DNA from: Grammothele lineata | Lineage: Eukaryota; Basidiomycota; Agaricomycetes; Polyporales; Polyporaceae | Direction of reading: 5' to 3' | Assembly: GCA_002150815.3 (NCBI GenBank) | Contig: NDFF03000024.1 | Coordinates: 248,001-312,000 of the forward strand | DNA: 64,000 bases | Shown: in pieces, positions 1-11,106 of the stretch | Layout: every line of letters begins with the position of its first letter | Numbering within the stretch: the stretch's first letter is position 1 | Program-made: the position numbers and the translations under genes | The notes under the pieces: generated by a model | Seen by the model: the letters and a program-made list of their open reading frames with translations, nothing else | What the model was told of the DNA's origin: nothing | Databases searched by the model: none

Positions 1-345
1 GCCGAGTTCGCAGCCGCGCTGAAGTCGGAGGGTGACTTCACCGTGCTCGCGCTTGCCCCTGGCTGCGTTCAGAGCTGGAGCGATAAGAAACGTAAGAGGC
101 TGCCCCTCTTCCGCAATGATGAGCCCAATGCTGAGGTGTCTATGACTCGAACAGTCGCTCCAGAAGAGCAACCACCTCTCGCGCGCGAATTCTTCGCTCT
201 CTTCAAGAAGTACCAGCCCGAGTGGAGTGGAGAGCCGATGATGCCCGACGAGTCTGTTAGGATGATGCTGGACGTGATTCACAAAGTCGGGCCGGCCGAT
301 AGTGGCGCCTTCCTGTCGCACTGGGGGAATAAGAACTGGCTGTAA
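1..345 (+). CDS. Short-chain dehydrogenase/reductase, C-terminal part (5' end outside window)
   Basis: The reading frame is open from base 1 and ends in TAA, giving 114 residues. It begins inside a Rossmann-type segment (FTVLALAPGCVQS, where SDR proteins carry the loop after the last core strand). It ends with a tail like GAFLSHWGNKNWL, which I know from fungal NAD(P)-binding SDR proteins. The catalytic YxxxK motif and the cofactor-binding GxxxGxG motif would lie upstream of the window, so activity cannot be judged. The substrate is unknown. No intron is visible in the part present. Confidence 0.7.
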   Translation, partial: AEFAAALKSEGDFTVLALAPGCVQSWSDKKRKRLPLFRNDEPNAEVSMTRTVAPEEQPPLAREFFALFKKYQPEWSGEPMMPDESVRMMLDVIHKVGPADSGAFLSHWGNKNWL

Positions 346-596
346 CGGGCTTACTCAGTAACTCATACAGGCCTCTGCTCGCCAACTAAGGCAACTGTTG
401 TATATATCTTTTGAGGCACAACTCACGGAAATGGAAAGCGCTGTGAGTGAGCATTGCAGCACTGACTCGGACAGAACGAGTTCAAGCGCTGTCGACCGTC
501 TGGCGGTGCCCAGGGCACGTGCTCCAAAACTCCGACGCGCTCTACGGCGACGCGCACGGTTGCGGCTCCCTGATCAAACCCTCCATCGCCGTTGGA

Positions 597-2569
597 ATGT
601 GGCTGCTCAGTACAGATCGCGCGGAACTCCACTTCTTCAAAGACCCTGGGGATGTTGCTGACGGCTATGCCATTCTGTCTCACACCTGGGATGACCACGA
701 GCTAACCTTCCAAGACGTCCAGTCCCTTAGCGCTGCGTGCGCAAAGACCAAAGCAAATCCTCGTCTCGTCACTGGGGAGAAGATTCAGAAGAGCTGTATT
801 CTCGCCGAGAAGCACGGGTGGAAGTGGATCTGGGTTGATACGTGCTGCATAGACAAGACGAGCAGTACCGACCTTTCCGAGGCGATCAACTCCATGTTTC
901 GGTACTACTCCCTCTCTGCCGTCTGCTACGCTTTCCTCAGCGATGTCCCCGGCGACCGCAACCCTGATAAGATCGAGTACTCTTCTTTCAGGAATAGTCG
1001 CTGGCATACGCGTGGCTGGACGCTCCAAGAGCTCCTTGCTCCCGAGCTCGTCATCTTCCTGTCCTCGGATTGGACCGTCTTAGGGGGCAAGGGCGAACTT
1101 GCATCAGTTTTGGAAGAGATCACGCACATTCCTATCAGCATCCTTCTACACGAACAAGGGCTGTCAGGCATTTCCGTTGCTGTACGAATGTCATGGGCTA
1201 GCAATCGGGAGACAACACGCCTTGAGGATGAGGCGTACTCGCTCATGGGAATATTCGACATCAATATGCCAACAGTGTATGGCGAGGGCCGGAAAGCCTT
1301 CTATCGTCTCCAGGAAGAGATTATGAGATCCTCAATTGACACATCTCTATTCGCATGGGGTAGAGATATGCAAACGTTCTCCGACAAAGCAAGTTTCATT
1401 GCTAAGATCCAGAGGACAACCCACAACACGCCGCTCCTTGCCAACTCGCCAAGGGATTTCAATTTCTCGGCGACGAAGGGGGTGCAATTCGATGTACGTC
1501 CCACGCTATAGTCGTTGAAAAAACGTATTCCCATGGACGCTGACGTTGAATGCAAACACAGCCTCAGAATGGTTCAGGAACGGCGATGAGAGTTGAGCGG
1601 CCAGATACTACCACGGAGGATTTTATGGGTTTCCCGACCTTCACCATCACACCTTTCGCAGTTCGTGCCCGAATCCCCGTTATCGAATTGAATGACGTTG
1701 TCGCGGCCCTCCTCTTCTGCGTGCGGGATGGCGAACCCATCTGCCTCCTCCTCAGGCCCCTTGCCAATCAACAAGAACGCTCCGGTCCCTCCCTTTATGT
1801 TTGTAGCGATGTCATGATGAGGACTTTAGTGATTGCGAAGGCGTGGCAACAAGAGCTCCGACCCTTGTGGCGGACTATTTACCTGACCACGAGGCCATCC
1901 AGTCATGCAAGCTCATCCTCTGCTCGGCGAGTCGAGACTGTTGTGCGCGGTGTCGCTGGTTACCTCCGGACCGCGGTAGCGCCACCCTTTCGTATACCAT
2001 CCGAGTCCCTGTCAGCGCAGTTATCAGGTGAAGATGGGCGTTATGTATGCCAGTGCGTTGAGGCTTTCCCGCCGAAACTCCCTTTGAGGTGGATAGGCAC
2101 CGGCAACCCCCCTCTACGTTTGGTATATCGCCTCGAAGGAATAAGTCCCTACCCGGCCCCGGGCACGATGTCGGAGATATACTTCGCGATCACACTCGGA
2201 GTGTGTCAGAAGGACAACGAAAGGGGACGGGTACATTGGGCGACAATCAACCAGGTAGACAAAGGCTGGATCAAGGCACGTCGGAACCAATCCAGTCAGG
2301 CCGAGTCCGATTCGGATGCTCTGGTAGCTCACAAGTGCGAAGACAACCATGTCAAGAGTCAGAGCTCACTGTGTCGAACGTTCAGAGTCTCGTATGGGCT
2401 CCTAGTGCAGCCTACAATCACTTTCCGAAACTGTAGGATGAACGAGAATGGAGATACCCTGGTATTGGCCTCGTTCGAGTTGCGCGAGCCTGCCAGACCG
2501 TCGCGGGGGAGAATTTACGAGTCGTGGGGCTTAAGCTCAGATGATGAGGACACGTTGGGCGAGCAGTAG
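597..2569 (+). CDS. HET-domain protein A
   Basis: Two exons, 597-1493 and 1568-2569, joined in phase 0 across a 74-nt intron (GTACGT donor, CAG acceptor), give 632 residues. The start MWLLSTDRAEL matches the start of the paralogue at 28736, which supports this ATG over the longer open frame upstream. The HET domain covers about residues 20-190, with the blocks YAILSHTW, WIWVDTCCIDK and RGWTLQELLAP. HET domains act in heterokaryon (self/non-self) recognition in ascomycetes; in basidiomycetes the role is mostly inferred. The C-terminal half, starting near FTITPFAVRARIPVIEL, is the conserved but uncharacterised tail of this subfamily. It is intact here. Confidence 0.88.
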
Positions 2570-2894
2570 ATCTGCGGGGGTTGAATACGGGCGATCCTGA
2601 AGAGGAATGCCTGGGAGTGCAGCAGGCGATGCAACTAGTCTCGTCACCAGACGCCTTGGTGGAGGATGATAGCATACCGGGTCTAAGAACGTAGAAAATG
2701 GGCGAGCGAAATACATGCACTTCCCGTACAATGACCGAAGTGATAGCGCATCCGACGACATGACACCTCGCACGCGTCGTCGACGCCTCGATTGCGGCGA
2801 CGAGGCTACTGACGTCGCTGGAAACATGGTCTCCCGAAACCAAGGGAGCTCCTCACGAACATTCCTCCCTCGCGCGCTACGCAAATTCGACCCA
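2570..2894. other. Convergent intergenic gap
   Basis: This space lies between the 3' ends of the HET gene (+) and the C2-domain gene (-). It should hold both 3' UTRs. I see no gene or repeat in it. Confidence 0.6.
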
Positions 2895-5448
2895 TCAGCG
2901 CCGGGTCCCGCCAATAACGAACGACAAAGGGCTATCTGAACTCACAATCTCCTCCGCCCACACCATCACCATCTTCTGCGGCGCGCCGTCCGGGCCCGGG
3001 CCAGGGCTCGGGCACGGCACCGGCATCTCCACCCGTCCGCCGTCGCCCGAGTGTCGATGTGGTGCGGGCGGGGCGTGTGGTCGGGGTTGGTGTTGGTGTT
3101 GATCCTGGCTCTGGGTGTGGTGATGGTGTTGGTGTTGCGGGCGCTGAGGTTGTTGCTGATGTTGTTGTTGGTGGCCTTGGTGAGGATGTTGCCCAGGTAC
3201 TCCGGCACCATGCACCCGCGCCCCCGCTACCTGCTTCCACGTCACCCTAATAACCCACACCAGCAGGTTCACCGCCCGATGGACGCCAAACACGAGGAAC
3301 TGCGAGGAGAGAAGGACGCCAGCGACGAAGGACATGACGAGCACCGCGCCGGGCCAGGCGGTCCACGCGAGCGAGAAGAGGAAGGCCATGAGCGCGAGCG
3401 CGGAGACGAACATGGCGAGCGTAGGCATGCGGCAGGTGAGGCAGAAGAAGAAGTAGGAGCCGTAGACGTCTTTTGCGCGGATCTGTGAGCGAGAGATAGC
3501 AGATGTGAGCGAGATTCGCGAGTGAGGGAGAGAGAACTCCAAGAAATCTCACCTGGAACTTCGCTGGTGTTACACCGCTGTAGAGCAGGAGGAACCACGC
3601 GTCGAAGACAAGCCCGAGGCTTGCCGAGACCGCGCCAATCGAGACCGCGCCGCGCGAGAACCCGTCAACGGCGAACATCGCGTCGGGCGCAAACCCGAAC
3701 ACCGCGACGTCCACACCCGCTAGCGCCAGTAACTATGGAGGCGTCAGCACACGCAACCCTGTCAAATAGGGCAAGAAAACACTTACTGACGCGCCGACGA
3801 CGTACCACTCTGTGAGTAGCCGTCCAAGCACCTTCTCTGCCTTCTCGCAGTCCTCCTCTACCGCCGCCTCGCATAGCTCATGGTACGGCCCCAGCTTGTC
3901 CACGCACGACTCCGCGAACGACAGCGACGCCTCCACGCTCATCATACTCCCCTGGTCTGCCGCCACAGGCAATATCCGAGGCGAGCACACCTCCACCTCT
4001 CCCCCATACGCAAAGTCCTCATCGCACTTGCCGTCCCCACCGCCCAACGGCCGCGGTCGCCAGAGGTCGTGGTCGTCGAAGTCGTGGCCGCGAGGGGTCG
4101 ACGGCGGGCGACAGGACTCGTCGCTCGAGGACTCGTACTCGACGTACGCGGCCTCGTCGTCGCTGTAGATCGAGAAGCCCTTGACGCGCCGCTTCGTGCG
4201 CCGGCGGAGGCCTTTGGCGTTGGGAAGACGCTCGGAGGTGTCGAGGAACTTGTCGCCGTCGATGCTCAATCCCTCTGGGGTCGTCGTCACGAGGGTTTCT
4301 GACATCTCTTTTGACGCTGCACGGGAGGAGGAGCAATGTTAGAAGGCGTATATACAGAGACACGAAGACATAACGCACTATATGAAGGTGCATCCGAGAG
4401 GAGCGCGTCCGTCTCGTGATGCTCGGACTCCGTGACTGGAGATGGCGGCGGTGAATGGTACACGGATGCTCGACTCGCGCCGTGCTGGGGGACGATGATG
4501 CGCAGCGTGAGCGTGGCATTGTTGGAGCTTTTGCGGTGTGCCGCGGGGCACGACAGCCGGACGTCGTACTCTATCGGGCGGGCGTGGGGGAGGGGGTGCT
4601 TGCTGAGGACGTCGCGGAGGGGCACGGAGGCGGAGCCTATGAGGTTGCGCTTGCGGTTTTTCTTCTTCGTGTGGGATTTGTGGAAGATCTGGATGGCGAG
4701 TTTTGTGGAATAGGTGACGTCGTGGCTGGAGAATGTGCGTATGTGTCAGTGTCGTGAGCGTCGTCGCGACCGCGCCGGCATCCCATCGTCATCTTGTTCG
4801 CCCAGCCGAAACTAGGGTCTCAGCCACCACAAGTATCTCCACCTCCCAGACACAAGTCCTCAGCCTAGTCGGCTTGCCCCATCGACGGTGCCAACCGTCC
4901 ACCTCATCAAACTCAGACCCAGCAGGAGGCGCGGGTTCCACACCTCCCCGAAAAGCACCTAGAGCCCTCAGCACTAGTGGCCACCAGCACCCGTCCTCTC
5001 CATGCCTATATCACCCTCCCGCCCCCTTCCCCAAACCACGAAAACAGAAACCAACACTCACACAGGAATCGCACTCTTCAAGTTCGGGTTCTGCCCGTCG
5101 CTCCCGAGCGTGACCTCGTGCGTCGTCGCCCCTCCATGTCCATGTCCATGTCCGTGCCCGCTCCCGCTCCCGTGCCCGTGCCCGTGTGCGTGTGCGCCGG
5201 GGCCGTCGGCGATCGCGAGGCACACGATGGGGCGCATGGTGCGTTCGGCGCGGAGGCCGCGCGTGCGGATTACTGTGTGTGAAGAGCGGTTACAGTTGGG
5301 AACGGGTAAGAAGAGGAAGAAGAGGAGGGGGACGAACCGGTGAGGTACCACGGACTGAGGGCCGAGAGAGGCAAAGGAAGCAGGAGAGTTGGTGAGCCCC
5401 ACTATGGTGCGAAGGCGGCAGAGAGAGAACGCACTGCTCGGTGTCCAT
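2895..5448 (-). CDS. C2-domain protein with C-terminal membrane region
   Basis: Six exons fit in phase: 5448-5349, 5272-5062, 4725-4379, 4316-3787, 3732-3553 and 3482-2895, for 651 residues. Residues about 30-190 form a C2 domain (VIRTRGLRAERTMRPIVCLA, then THEVTLGSDGQNPNLKSAIP and STKLAIQIFHKSH). A histidine/glycine run (HAHGHGHGSGSGHGHGHGHG) sits in one of its loops. A charged, acidic linker follows, then about four hydrophobic segments (LLALAGVDVAVFGF, SIGAVSASLGLVF, MFVSALALMAFLF, AVLVMSFVAGVLL). This suggests a membrane protein whose C2 domain binds lipid, possibly with calcium. The Gln/His-rich tail after about residue 530 is doubtful: a second frame at 3211-2966 also looks protein-like, so a further intron is possible. 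Exon 1 is the least certain. Confidence 0.72.
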
Positions 5449-6273
5449 CTTTGCTTTTCCTGAAAAGCTTCACGCGGTGTCTTTTGTAGCTTGTAGCAAC
5501 GAGGGCGAGTGAGAGTATTCGTGTGTACACCGGCGCCAGGTTCCGAAACGCCGAGGTAGTATGTGGTCAAGGAGGTCGTAGTCGAGTGAGTCGAGGTTAG
5601 ATAGAGTACAAGTTAATAGGCGTCCGAAGGAACACAACAAGCAGAGCAGATCACAGCAAAAGGAGACGTTGAGAGCAGGGAGAGTCGACCTCCAGAGTAG
5701 TAGAGACTGGGCGGGGAGGGAAGAGAGCAGCAAAAGTGCATAGCTCCTCCACTTGCATGATGGTGCGTCTATATCGGCCAATAGACGCTCACCTCGCGCG
5801 CACTGCCTCCCCTTCCGCGCGGGGAAGGTTAACTACGCCATCCACAGCCTCCGACCGGTGCATCGCGCACGTTGGCGCATGCACCTCAAAAACGCCGGTC
5901 GACGTCCACCTTCTCCTCAAACTGCAGTGAGGGTCTTCCAAGGCGTCGCGGCTCGCGAGACAGATGAACGTACGCGAGCAATGCGTGTACTCCTGCGCAG
6001 TACGTCCGATCGGCACCGGAAGCTCCGCTGGAACGACGACTTCCAGCTTCCGACTTCCAAGATCTCGAGCGACCCCAAGCGAGGTTACTGCCCTGCCATG
6101 GCCACCAACAGCGTACATCACGAGCGACTACTACTACTACTGCTTCTACGTACTGTTCCCCAAAACAGATCCCGTACCGCACAACCACCCCCCGTCATCC
6201 GTCATCCGCCAGGCGCCTCGCGTCCATCCAGCACCTAAGTTACATACCAGAACAGCCGCGCTCAGCTTGAACA
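5449..6273. other. Intergenic region, promoter of the C2-domain gene
   Basis: About 825 bp separate the 3' end of DSK2 from the start of the C2-domain gene, both on the minus strand. The region should carry the C2 gene promoter and the DSK2 3' UTR. Short frames on both strands here show no family resemblance. I see no repeat or RNA gene. Confidence 0.5.
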
Positions 6274-8213
6274 TCATATCCCGCCGCCGTTCAGAATATA
6301 CTCTATCGCCGAATGCACGTTCCCGCCCGTCGCGAGCAGCGCGCGCACGTTCTGCGACGCGTTCGTGAAGCCCATATCTTGTAGTTGCTACACCCCCCAT
6401 TCATAATTTTTAGCACACAGAGCACAACACACCCAGAGACGGCGAGCTAAGAAGACGCACCTGGAGCTGCACCTGGAACCGTTCCTCCGGGGGCCTGCTA
6501 TCCGCGGGGGCAGCAGCAGCAGGCGCGCCAAACCCGCCCAGTCCCCCGCCCAGCCCGCCTAGTCCGCCCATCCCGAACGGGCCCATCCCTGCCCCTGCCC
6601 CTGCGCCCCCAGCGCCGGCGCCCCCGAGCGCGGCGAGCATCTGCTGCATCATCGCCGGGTCGAACATGCCCCCGGGCGAGGGCGCTGCGCCTGGAGTTGC
6701 ACCTGCACCTGTACCCGCTGCGCCCGCATTCGCGTTCGCGCCTGCGGCTGTGGAGTCGGCGGGAGGGGAGGCTGCGGGGGGCGGGAAGAATGGGTTCACG
6801 AACGGGTTCGGGAGCGCGCCTGTGGGGGGCGTCGTCCCCGTCCCCGTCCCCGTCTGCTGTTGTTGCTGTTGCTGCTGTTGCGGGGTACGCGCGGTCGACG
6901 GCTGTCCCGGAGCCGGGAAGCCCCCTCCCAGCCCTCCCAACCCGCCCATACCACCCAACCCACCCAACCCTCCCATGCCACCCATGCCTCCCATGCCGCC
7001 CATCCCGGGGTCGAGGCCGGACTCGCGCATGAGGCTCGACATCTGGAGCATCATGCGGAGCGTCTCGGGGTTGGACATCATCTGGCGGAAGCGCTCCGAG
7101 CGGAAGACCTCGCGGACCTGCGGGCCCATCGCGGCGAGCTGCGGGTTCGACGCGATCACTTGGTCGAGCACGGCCGGGTTCGACATCACGCTCGCCATTT
7201 GTTGGAGGAATTGGGGCGAGTTGAGCATCGTTTGCATCTGTGTGGTGTGTAAGGCGTTAGCGGGGGCGACATGACGACATGACGACGGCGAGGGGGGTGA
7301 GGCGAGTTGGGAGGCCGGTCTGGGCGAAAGAAGGCGTCTGGCAGAACCCTTTCGATCTTCGCGTGTTCTTTCATCTCATCGGTCCACCCCCCGTCCACCG
7401 CCTTCATCGTGCCATCTAAAGCCTATCAACCCTCCACCTTCTCCTTCCTCCAATCTTCTCTCGCCCCCCCCCCCGGGCCCTCAAACGACCAGCAAGCAAC
7501 ACTAGTACTCACCATATTCGGGTCGTTCGGATTAAGCCCCATATCCGCAAACGGATTAAAGCCCGCCATGAGCCCAAATCCCATCGGGCCATTGAGCTGC
7601 GTGAGCGGGTCGTGCGGGTTCTGGCCCGCCTGCATCGTCGGCAGCTGCTGCGGCGCGGCGGGCCCGCCGCTGCCGCCCCCGGTGGAAGACGCGGCGCGCG
7701 CGGCGCCCTTGACCATGTGGATCGTGTGCGAGGTCTGGATCTTGTACGTCGAGAGCGCGTCTTCGTCTTTCAGCACTCTGCCTGTGCCGGGCGCGGGTGG
7801 GGAGCAGCCACGTCGACATTCGGAGGTGGGGAGAAGTGGGGCGAGGCGGGGAGCGGTGGGATGAGTCAGGTCGATGAGAGGGACATACGAGACGTTGGAG
7901 TCGGTGTGAGTAGCTGCCTGGGCGGACGAGATAGACGACGCACCGGAGTATATGAGCCTCTGCCTGTCTGCGGGGACGTCCGACTTGTCCGCGATAGCCT
8001 GCTTGAGCTCCGCGACGGTCTTGTCGGTCGCAATCGTAATCTGCAGCTTGAGCTCGCTCGGACCTGCATGTCAGGCGAGATAGGACAGCGCCATCGTCAG
8101 CCGTCCACCAACCATCGCGGGGCGTGCGCGGAGGAAAGAGAGAACAGACCTTTGACGTTGATGACGATCTCGGGCGAGGAGGACTCGGCTTGTGTTGGCG
8201 CAGAGTCGGACAT
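6274..8213 (-). CDS. DSK2: Ubiquilin / Dsk2-type ubiquitin receptor
   Basis: Five exons, 8213-8150, 8063-7944, 7781-7513, 7237-6461 and 6387-6274, join in phase to 447 residues. Residues 1 to about 85 are a ubiquitin-like domain (IVINVKG, SELKLQITIATDKTVAELK, RLIYSGRVLKDEDALSTYKI). The middle carries an STI1-type block (NSPQFLQQMASVMSNPAVLD and RFRQMMSNPETLRMML). After Gly/Met and Gln repeats the protein ends in a UBA domain (QDMGFTNASQNVRALLATGG, AIEYIL). This UBL-STI1-UBA order is the ubiquilin signature. Such proteins carry ubiquitinated clients to the proteasome: UBL binds the proteasome and UBA binds ubiquitin. The last exon alone encodes the UBA core and is easy to miss. Confidence 0.95.
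6865..7010. repeat. Low-complexity coding repeats in DSK2
   Basis: Within the DSK2 fourth exon, GGM/GGL triplet repeats are followed by a CAG/CAA-type run encoding consecutive glutamines. These lie in the disordered linker between STI1 and UBA, where ubiquilins commonly carry such tracts. They are prone to length change. Confidence 0.8.
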
Positions 8214-8533
8214 GGTGGCGGAGAGAGGGAGAAGGACGCGGTGGGAGAGCGCCCGCCCTGGGCTATGACGATTCCTCATCTCACTCTCCAGATCTCACGC
8301 GCTATCGCGGGCCCGGTGATCTCGCCTACCTCTGCTGCTAACCTCTCTCTGCTCCTACCACGTATCTATACCAAAGCCTGGGAAAGACCACCAGAAGCAT
8401 GCCAGATACCAACAGGTTCATTGCCAACGGTCTGCGAGTAGGATATGGTCGATCCGGCCTACCCGCCGCCGCCGCCTAGCTCGTCCTCGACTCGTCCTTC
8501 GCAAAATGCCAACCCCTTCTGCCCCAAGCCGCC
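8214..8533. promoter_or_regulatory. Divergent promoter region of DSK2 and orphan copy 1
   Basis: About 320 bp lie between the DSK2 start (-) and the first orphan-family copy (+). The stretch around 8317-8362 (GATCTCGCCTAC ... TGCTAACCTCTC) recurs around 10660-10710, upstream of the intact orphan copy. The duplicated units therefore carried their upstream DNA with them. Confidence 0.5.
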
Positions 8534-9762
8534 ATGGTCGACCACAGGATCTCTTCGTTTCTCCGCTCCCTCCGCTCCCTCCTGCCCTACCACACCCCAC
8601 GAATCTCTCTACGCGACCTCCTCTTATTTCCTGGGGCCCACATAGAGGACCTGCACCCCCTCCGCTCATTCGTCGGCCAATTCCACGGCGCCGGGTTTGC
8701 CAAATCGATCATCGCACTCATGGACAAATCTCCACCAGCCGACACACCCGGGCACGCCCTCCCCATGCTCTGCAACGCTTTCGTATCCAGACTCGACTTT
8801 CCACCGGACCGCGCTCAAAGCCCGGGTTCGTCTGGGCGCCAATCTTCTTTCCCTCCCCGACCGACAGCCCCCCTGAAGTCATCGGCTACGTACGAGTCGA
8901 GCGCTCCTTCGCCTATCCAAAGGTCTTCCCGCGGTGTCAACGTACGTCCTCGCCCCCTGACTCGGAGGGAAGTTCCCCAGCCTCTTCCCGATCCCACCTC
9001 ATCGAGAGCATCGCAGACCCCGCGTACGACACGGCCGAGGTCGTATGCCCCCCCTAACTGTGCCGCCCTTCCCCCCGCAACGCCAGACGCCTCTAAACGA
9101 GCGGCCCGGTGACGATCTCCCTAGCGCGGTTCTTCGCCGCCTTGAGCGTCATCGGCGAAGCCGAGCCCCTGTGCACGCTCTCCCGCTACAACTCCTACTG
9201 GCTCGCGCGGAGCGTCTGGTTGCTCGCCACGGACCAGGACTTCGCTGGTGGCAGAGCGAGGGAAACTAAAGAGCGTCGCCTTGGCAAGGCGGAGATACGG
9301 GACTTGCCTGAAGACGACAAACAGCGTCTCCTTGCCAGCGACTCGTGTGAGCGAGACTTGAAGTACGATGGCGCGTCCGGATGCTCGATCGAGGCACTAG
9401 ACCCGTCGTGTACCCGCAAGAAGAAGCCCATGGTGTACGTCAGCAACCCAGACGGTCCTGCAGGACGTGGAAAGCAAGTACAAAGCGGCCTTTCTATCCC
9501 GTCTCGACGACCTTGAGGAGGAGGCCCGAACGTGCCGCAAGATAGTGCCTAGTACGCTCCGCCTGGCGGAAGCCAAGCGGGAGACCGCCTCGTTGAGGTC
9601 AGAGCTCGCGAGCTTGCAGCGCATCAAGTCCGTGCATTTGACCGGTACGTCCTATTCGAGTCTCTCCCCGCTCTGAATTCTCTCTCATGTCCGACTTTGG
9701 TCGTTGCCATACCAGATACGCCACAAGCCTCGACGCCGGATGCTCCGAGTCCGTATTCTACG
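8534..9762 (+). pseudogene. Orphan family, decayed copy 1
   Basis: This is a relic of the gene at 11107-12191. The start MVDHRISSFLRSLRSLLP aligns with MACYTPSRFLRHIRSLLP of the intact copy. Later pieces match in other frames: FVWAPIFFPSPTDSPPEVIG, then a long in-frame piece from 9109 (ARFFAALSVIGEAEPLCTLS, RYNSYWLARSVWLLATDQDF, ETKERRLGKAEIRDLP). At 9650 it still has the GTACGTC donor of the last intron and, near 9715, its acceptor. Frame changes before 8880 and before 9109, and again near 9450, break the reading frame. A short chimeric protein from 9109 cannot be excluded. Confidence 0.65.
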
Positions 9763-9989
9763 TCAGCCCAGCACGTTTTTGTCCAACTTGAACGTGATGG
9801 GCTGAGGTGGAATGCTGTGCACGTAGACAACTTCCCATCGCCCGCACCACTTCTTCCAAGCTACTAACATTCCCCCACGCGCCCGCCTTACCTGCTATTT
9901 ATCTAAGCCCCCTCCCGCCTGTACATGTGTGCTGAGATAAAGTCGCGCTCTGAAAAGCTGGGGAATTCGTAGAGATCCATCCGACGGGC

Positions 9990-10650
9990 AGATGATCCTC
10001 TGCGAATCCCCCAGCCTCTCGAAACGCGAGGTTATCCCGGCGCACATCGCCATCGGCCTCCTCGACAGGTCCCCACGCGGCGCGAACCATCGGCTTCATG
10101 AGAGTCGCTGTCGAGCATACCTACCACCCTATCCTCTTCGGAGTTTCCCTACTTCAACTTCCATCCGAAGAGACCCGCACGCAGACCTGCAACGTCACAG
10201 GGCTCGTACATACCAATAGCAGTTATACCGGCGGAGAAGAGGTGTAGCAAGGCTGGTTTTCGCTGACGATCATCGATATCGATCCTCAGCAAAGCCCGAA
10301 AACCCGGCCTGAGCCTTTCTACGCCCTTCAGCCCCCGTTGCAATTGCTACTGGTATGCACAGCCTCTCTGGCTGCTCGCCGCGGACTAGGACTTTGTTAA
10401 GAGTCAAGACCGTACCGGACTTGGGGATAAAGGCATTTTCCCTCCACGGCTCGGAAATGTAAGACCTACTCCAGTCTCCCCGAAACGAGGCAACGCCTGG
10501 CTGACTAGTGGCTAGTGCAACCTGGGCTAGGACGTGACGTGCAGCCCGACCGCGCCTCTCGATCGCCACCCACAGACACGTCGCGTTTCCAAAAGAGGAA
10601 GCTCGTGCTTCACGTCACTGGCAGCAGCAAGACGGTCAAGGAGGAACGGA
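9990..10650 (+). pseudogene. Orphan family, decayed copy 2 (fragment)
   Basis: This is a more degraded relic of the same family. The piece CESPSLSKREVIPAHIAIGL at 9993 matches YESRCLSKHEFVVAQISIRL of the intact copy. A second piece near 10345-10400 (LLVCTASLWLLAAD, ending in a stop) matches the YARSLWLLATGQD region. The end near 10590-10650 (RKLVLHVTGSSKTVKEERK) matches RKVKLMQYVSSKTIKEEVER. Several frame changes and stops lie between them, and the N-terminal part is missing. Confidence 0.6.
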
Positions 10651-11106
10651 AGAGGGCCGGATGATCTCGCCTACATACGTTTTTACTGCTAACCTCTCGT
10701 CTCTCCCGGGTCGCTTCGACCATATACTGTGATGTACCTATGTCACGTCGAGTTATACTACATGTCAGTTGGGGCGAGTAGGTGCATTACGCGCGGGCCG
10801 AACTCGTCTTCAGGCACTTGAAAGCCCCTCAAGGCGTCAGGGGATGTTCAGGGGCTCAACGACGCTCACCGGTCCCGCTCCGGCTTCGACGTCGACTCAA
10901 GCCTGCGCTATAAACGCAGCTCCCGACCGCACATCCTCGAACTCACCCTTGGCGGAAAGGACGCGACCGCCGATCAGACCTCACTGTGTCATCCGTTTCC
11001 CCTTCACCTGGACTCGTTCGCAATCTTGTGTCAGCCCCTTCCGCCTGCCAGCTTCCTCCTTCGCTTGCTATCCTCCTCCGCCTGCTACGCTCCTCCTCTG
11101 CCTGCT
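10651..11106. promoter_or_regulatory. Upstream region of the intact orphan gene
   Basis: The segment near 10660-10710 is a diverged copy of the DNA upstream of decayed copy 1, and likely belongs to the duplicated promoter. The rest is C/T-rich toward the start codon, as in many fungal 5' leaders. No other feature is seen. Confidence 0.45.

Noticed and set aside
447..596. Longer N-terminus for HET protein A starting at 447
   Set aside because: That frame begins with GTG, and the paralogue at 28736 starts at the MWLLSTDRAEL methionine.
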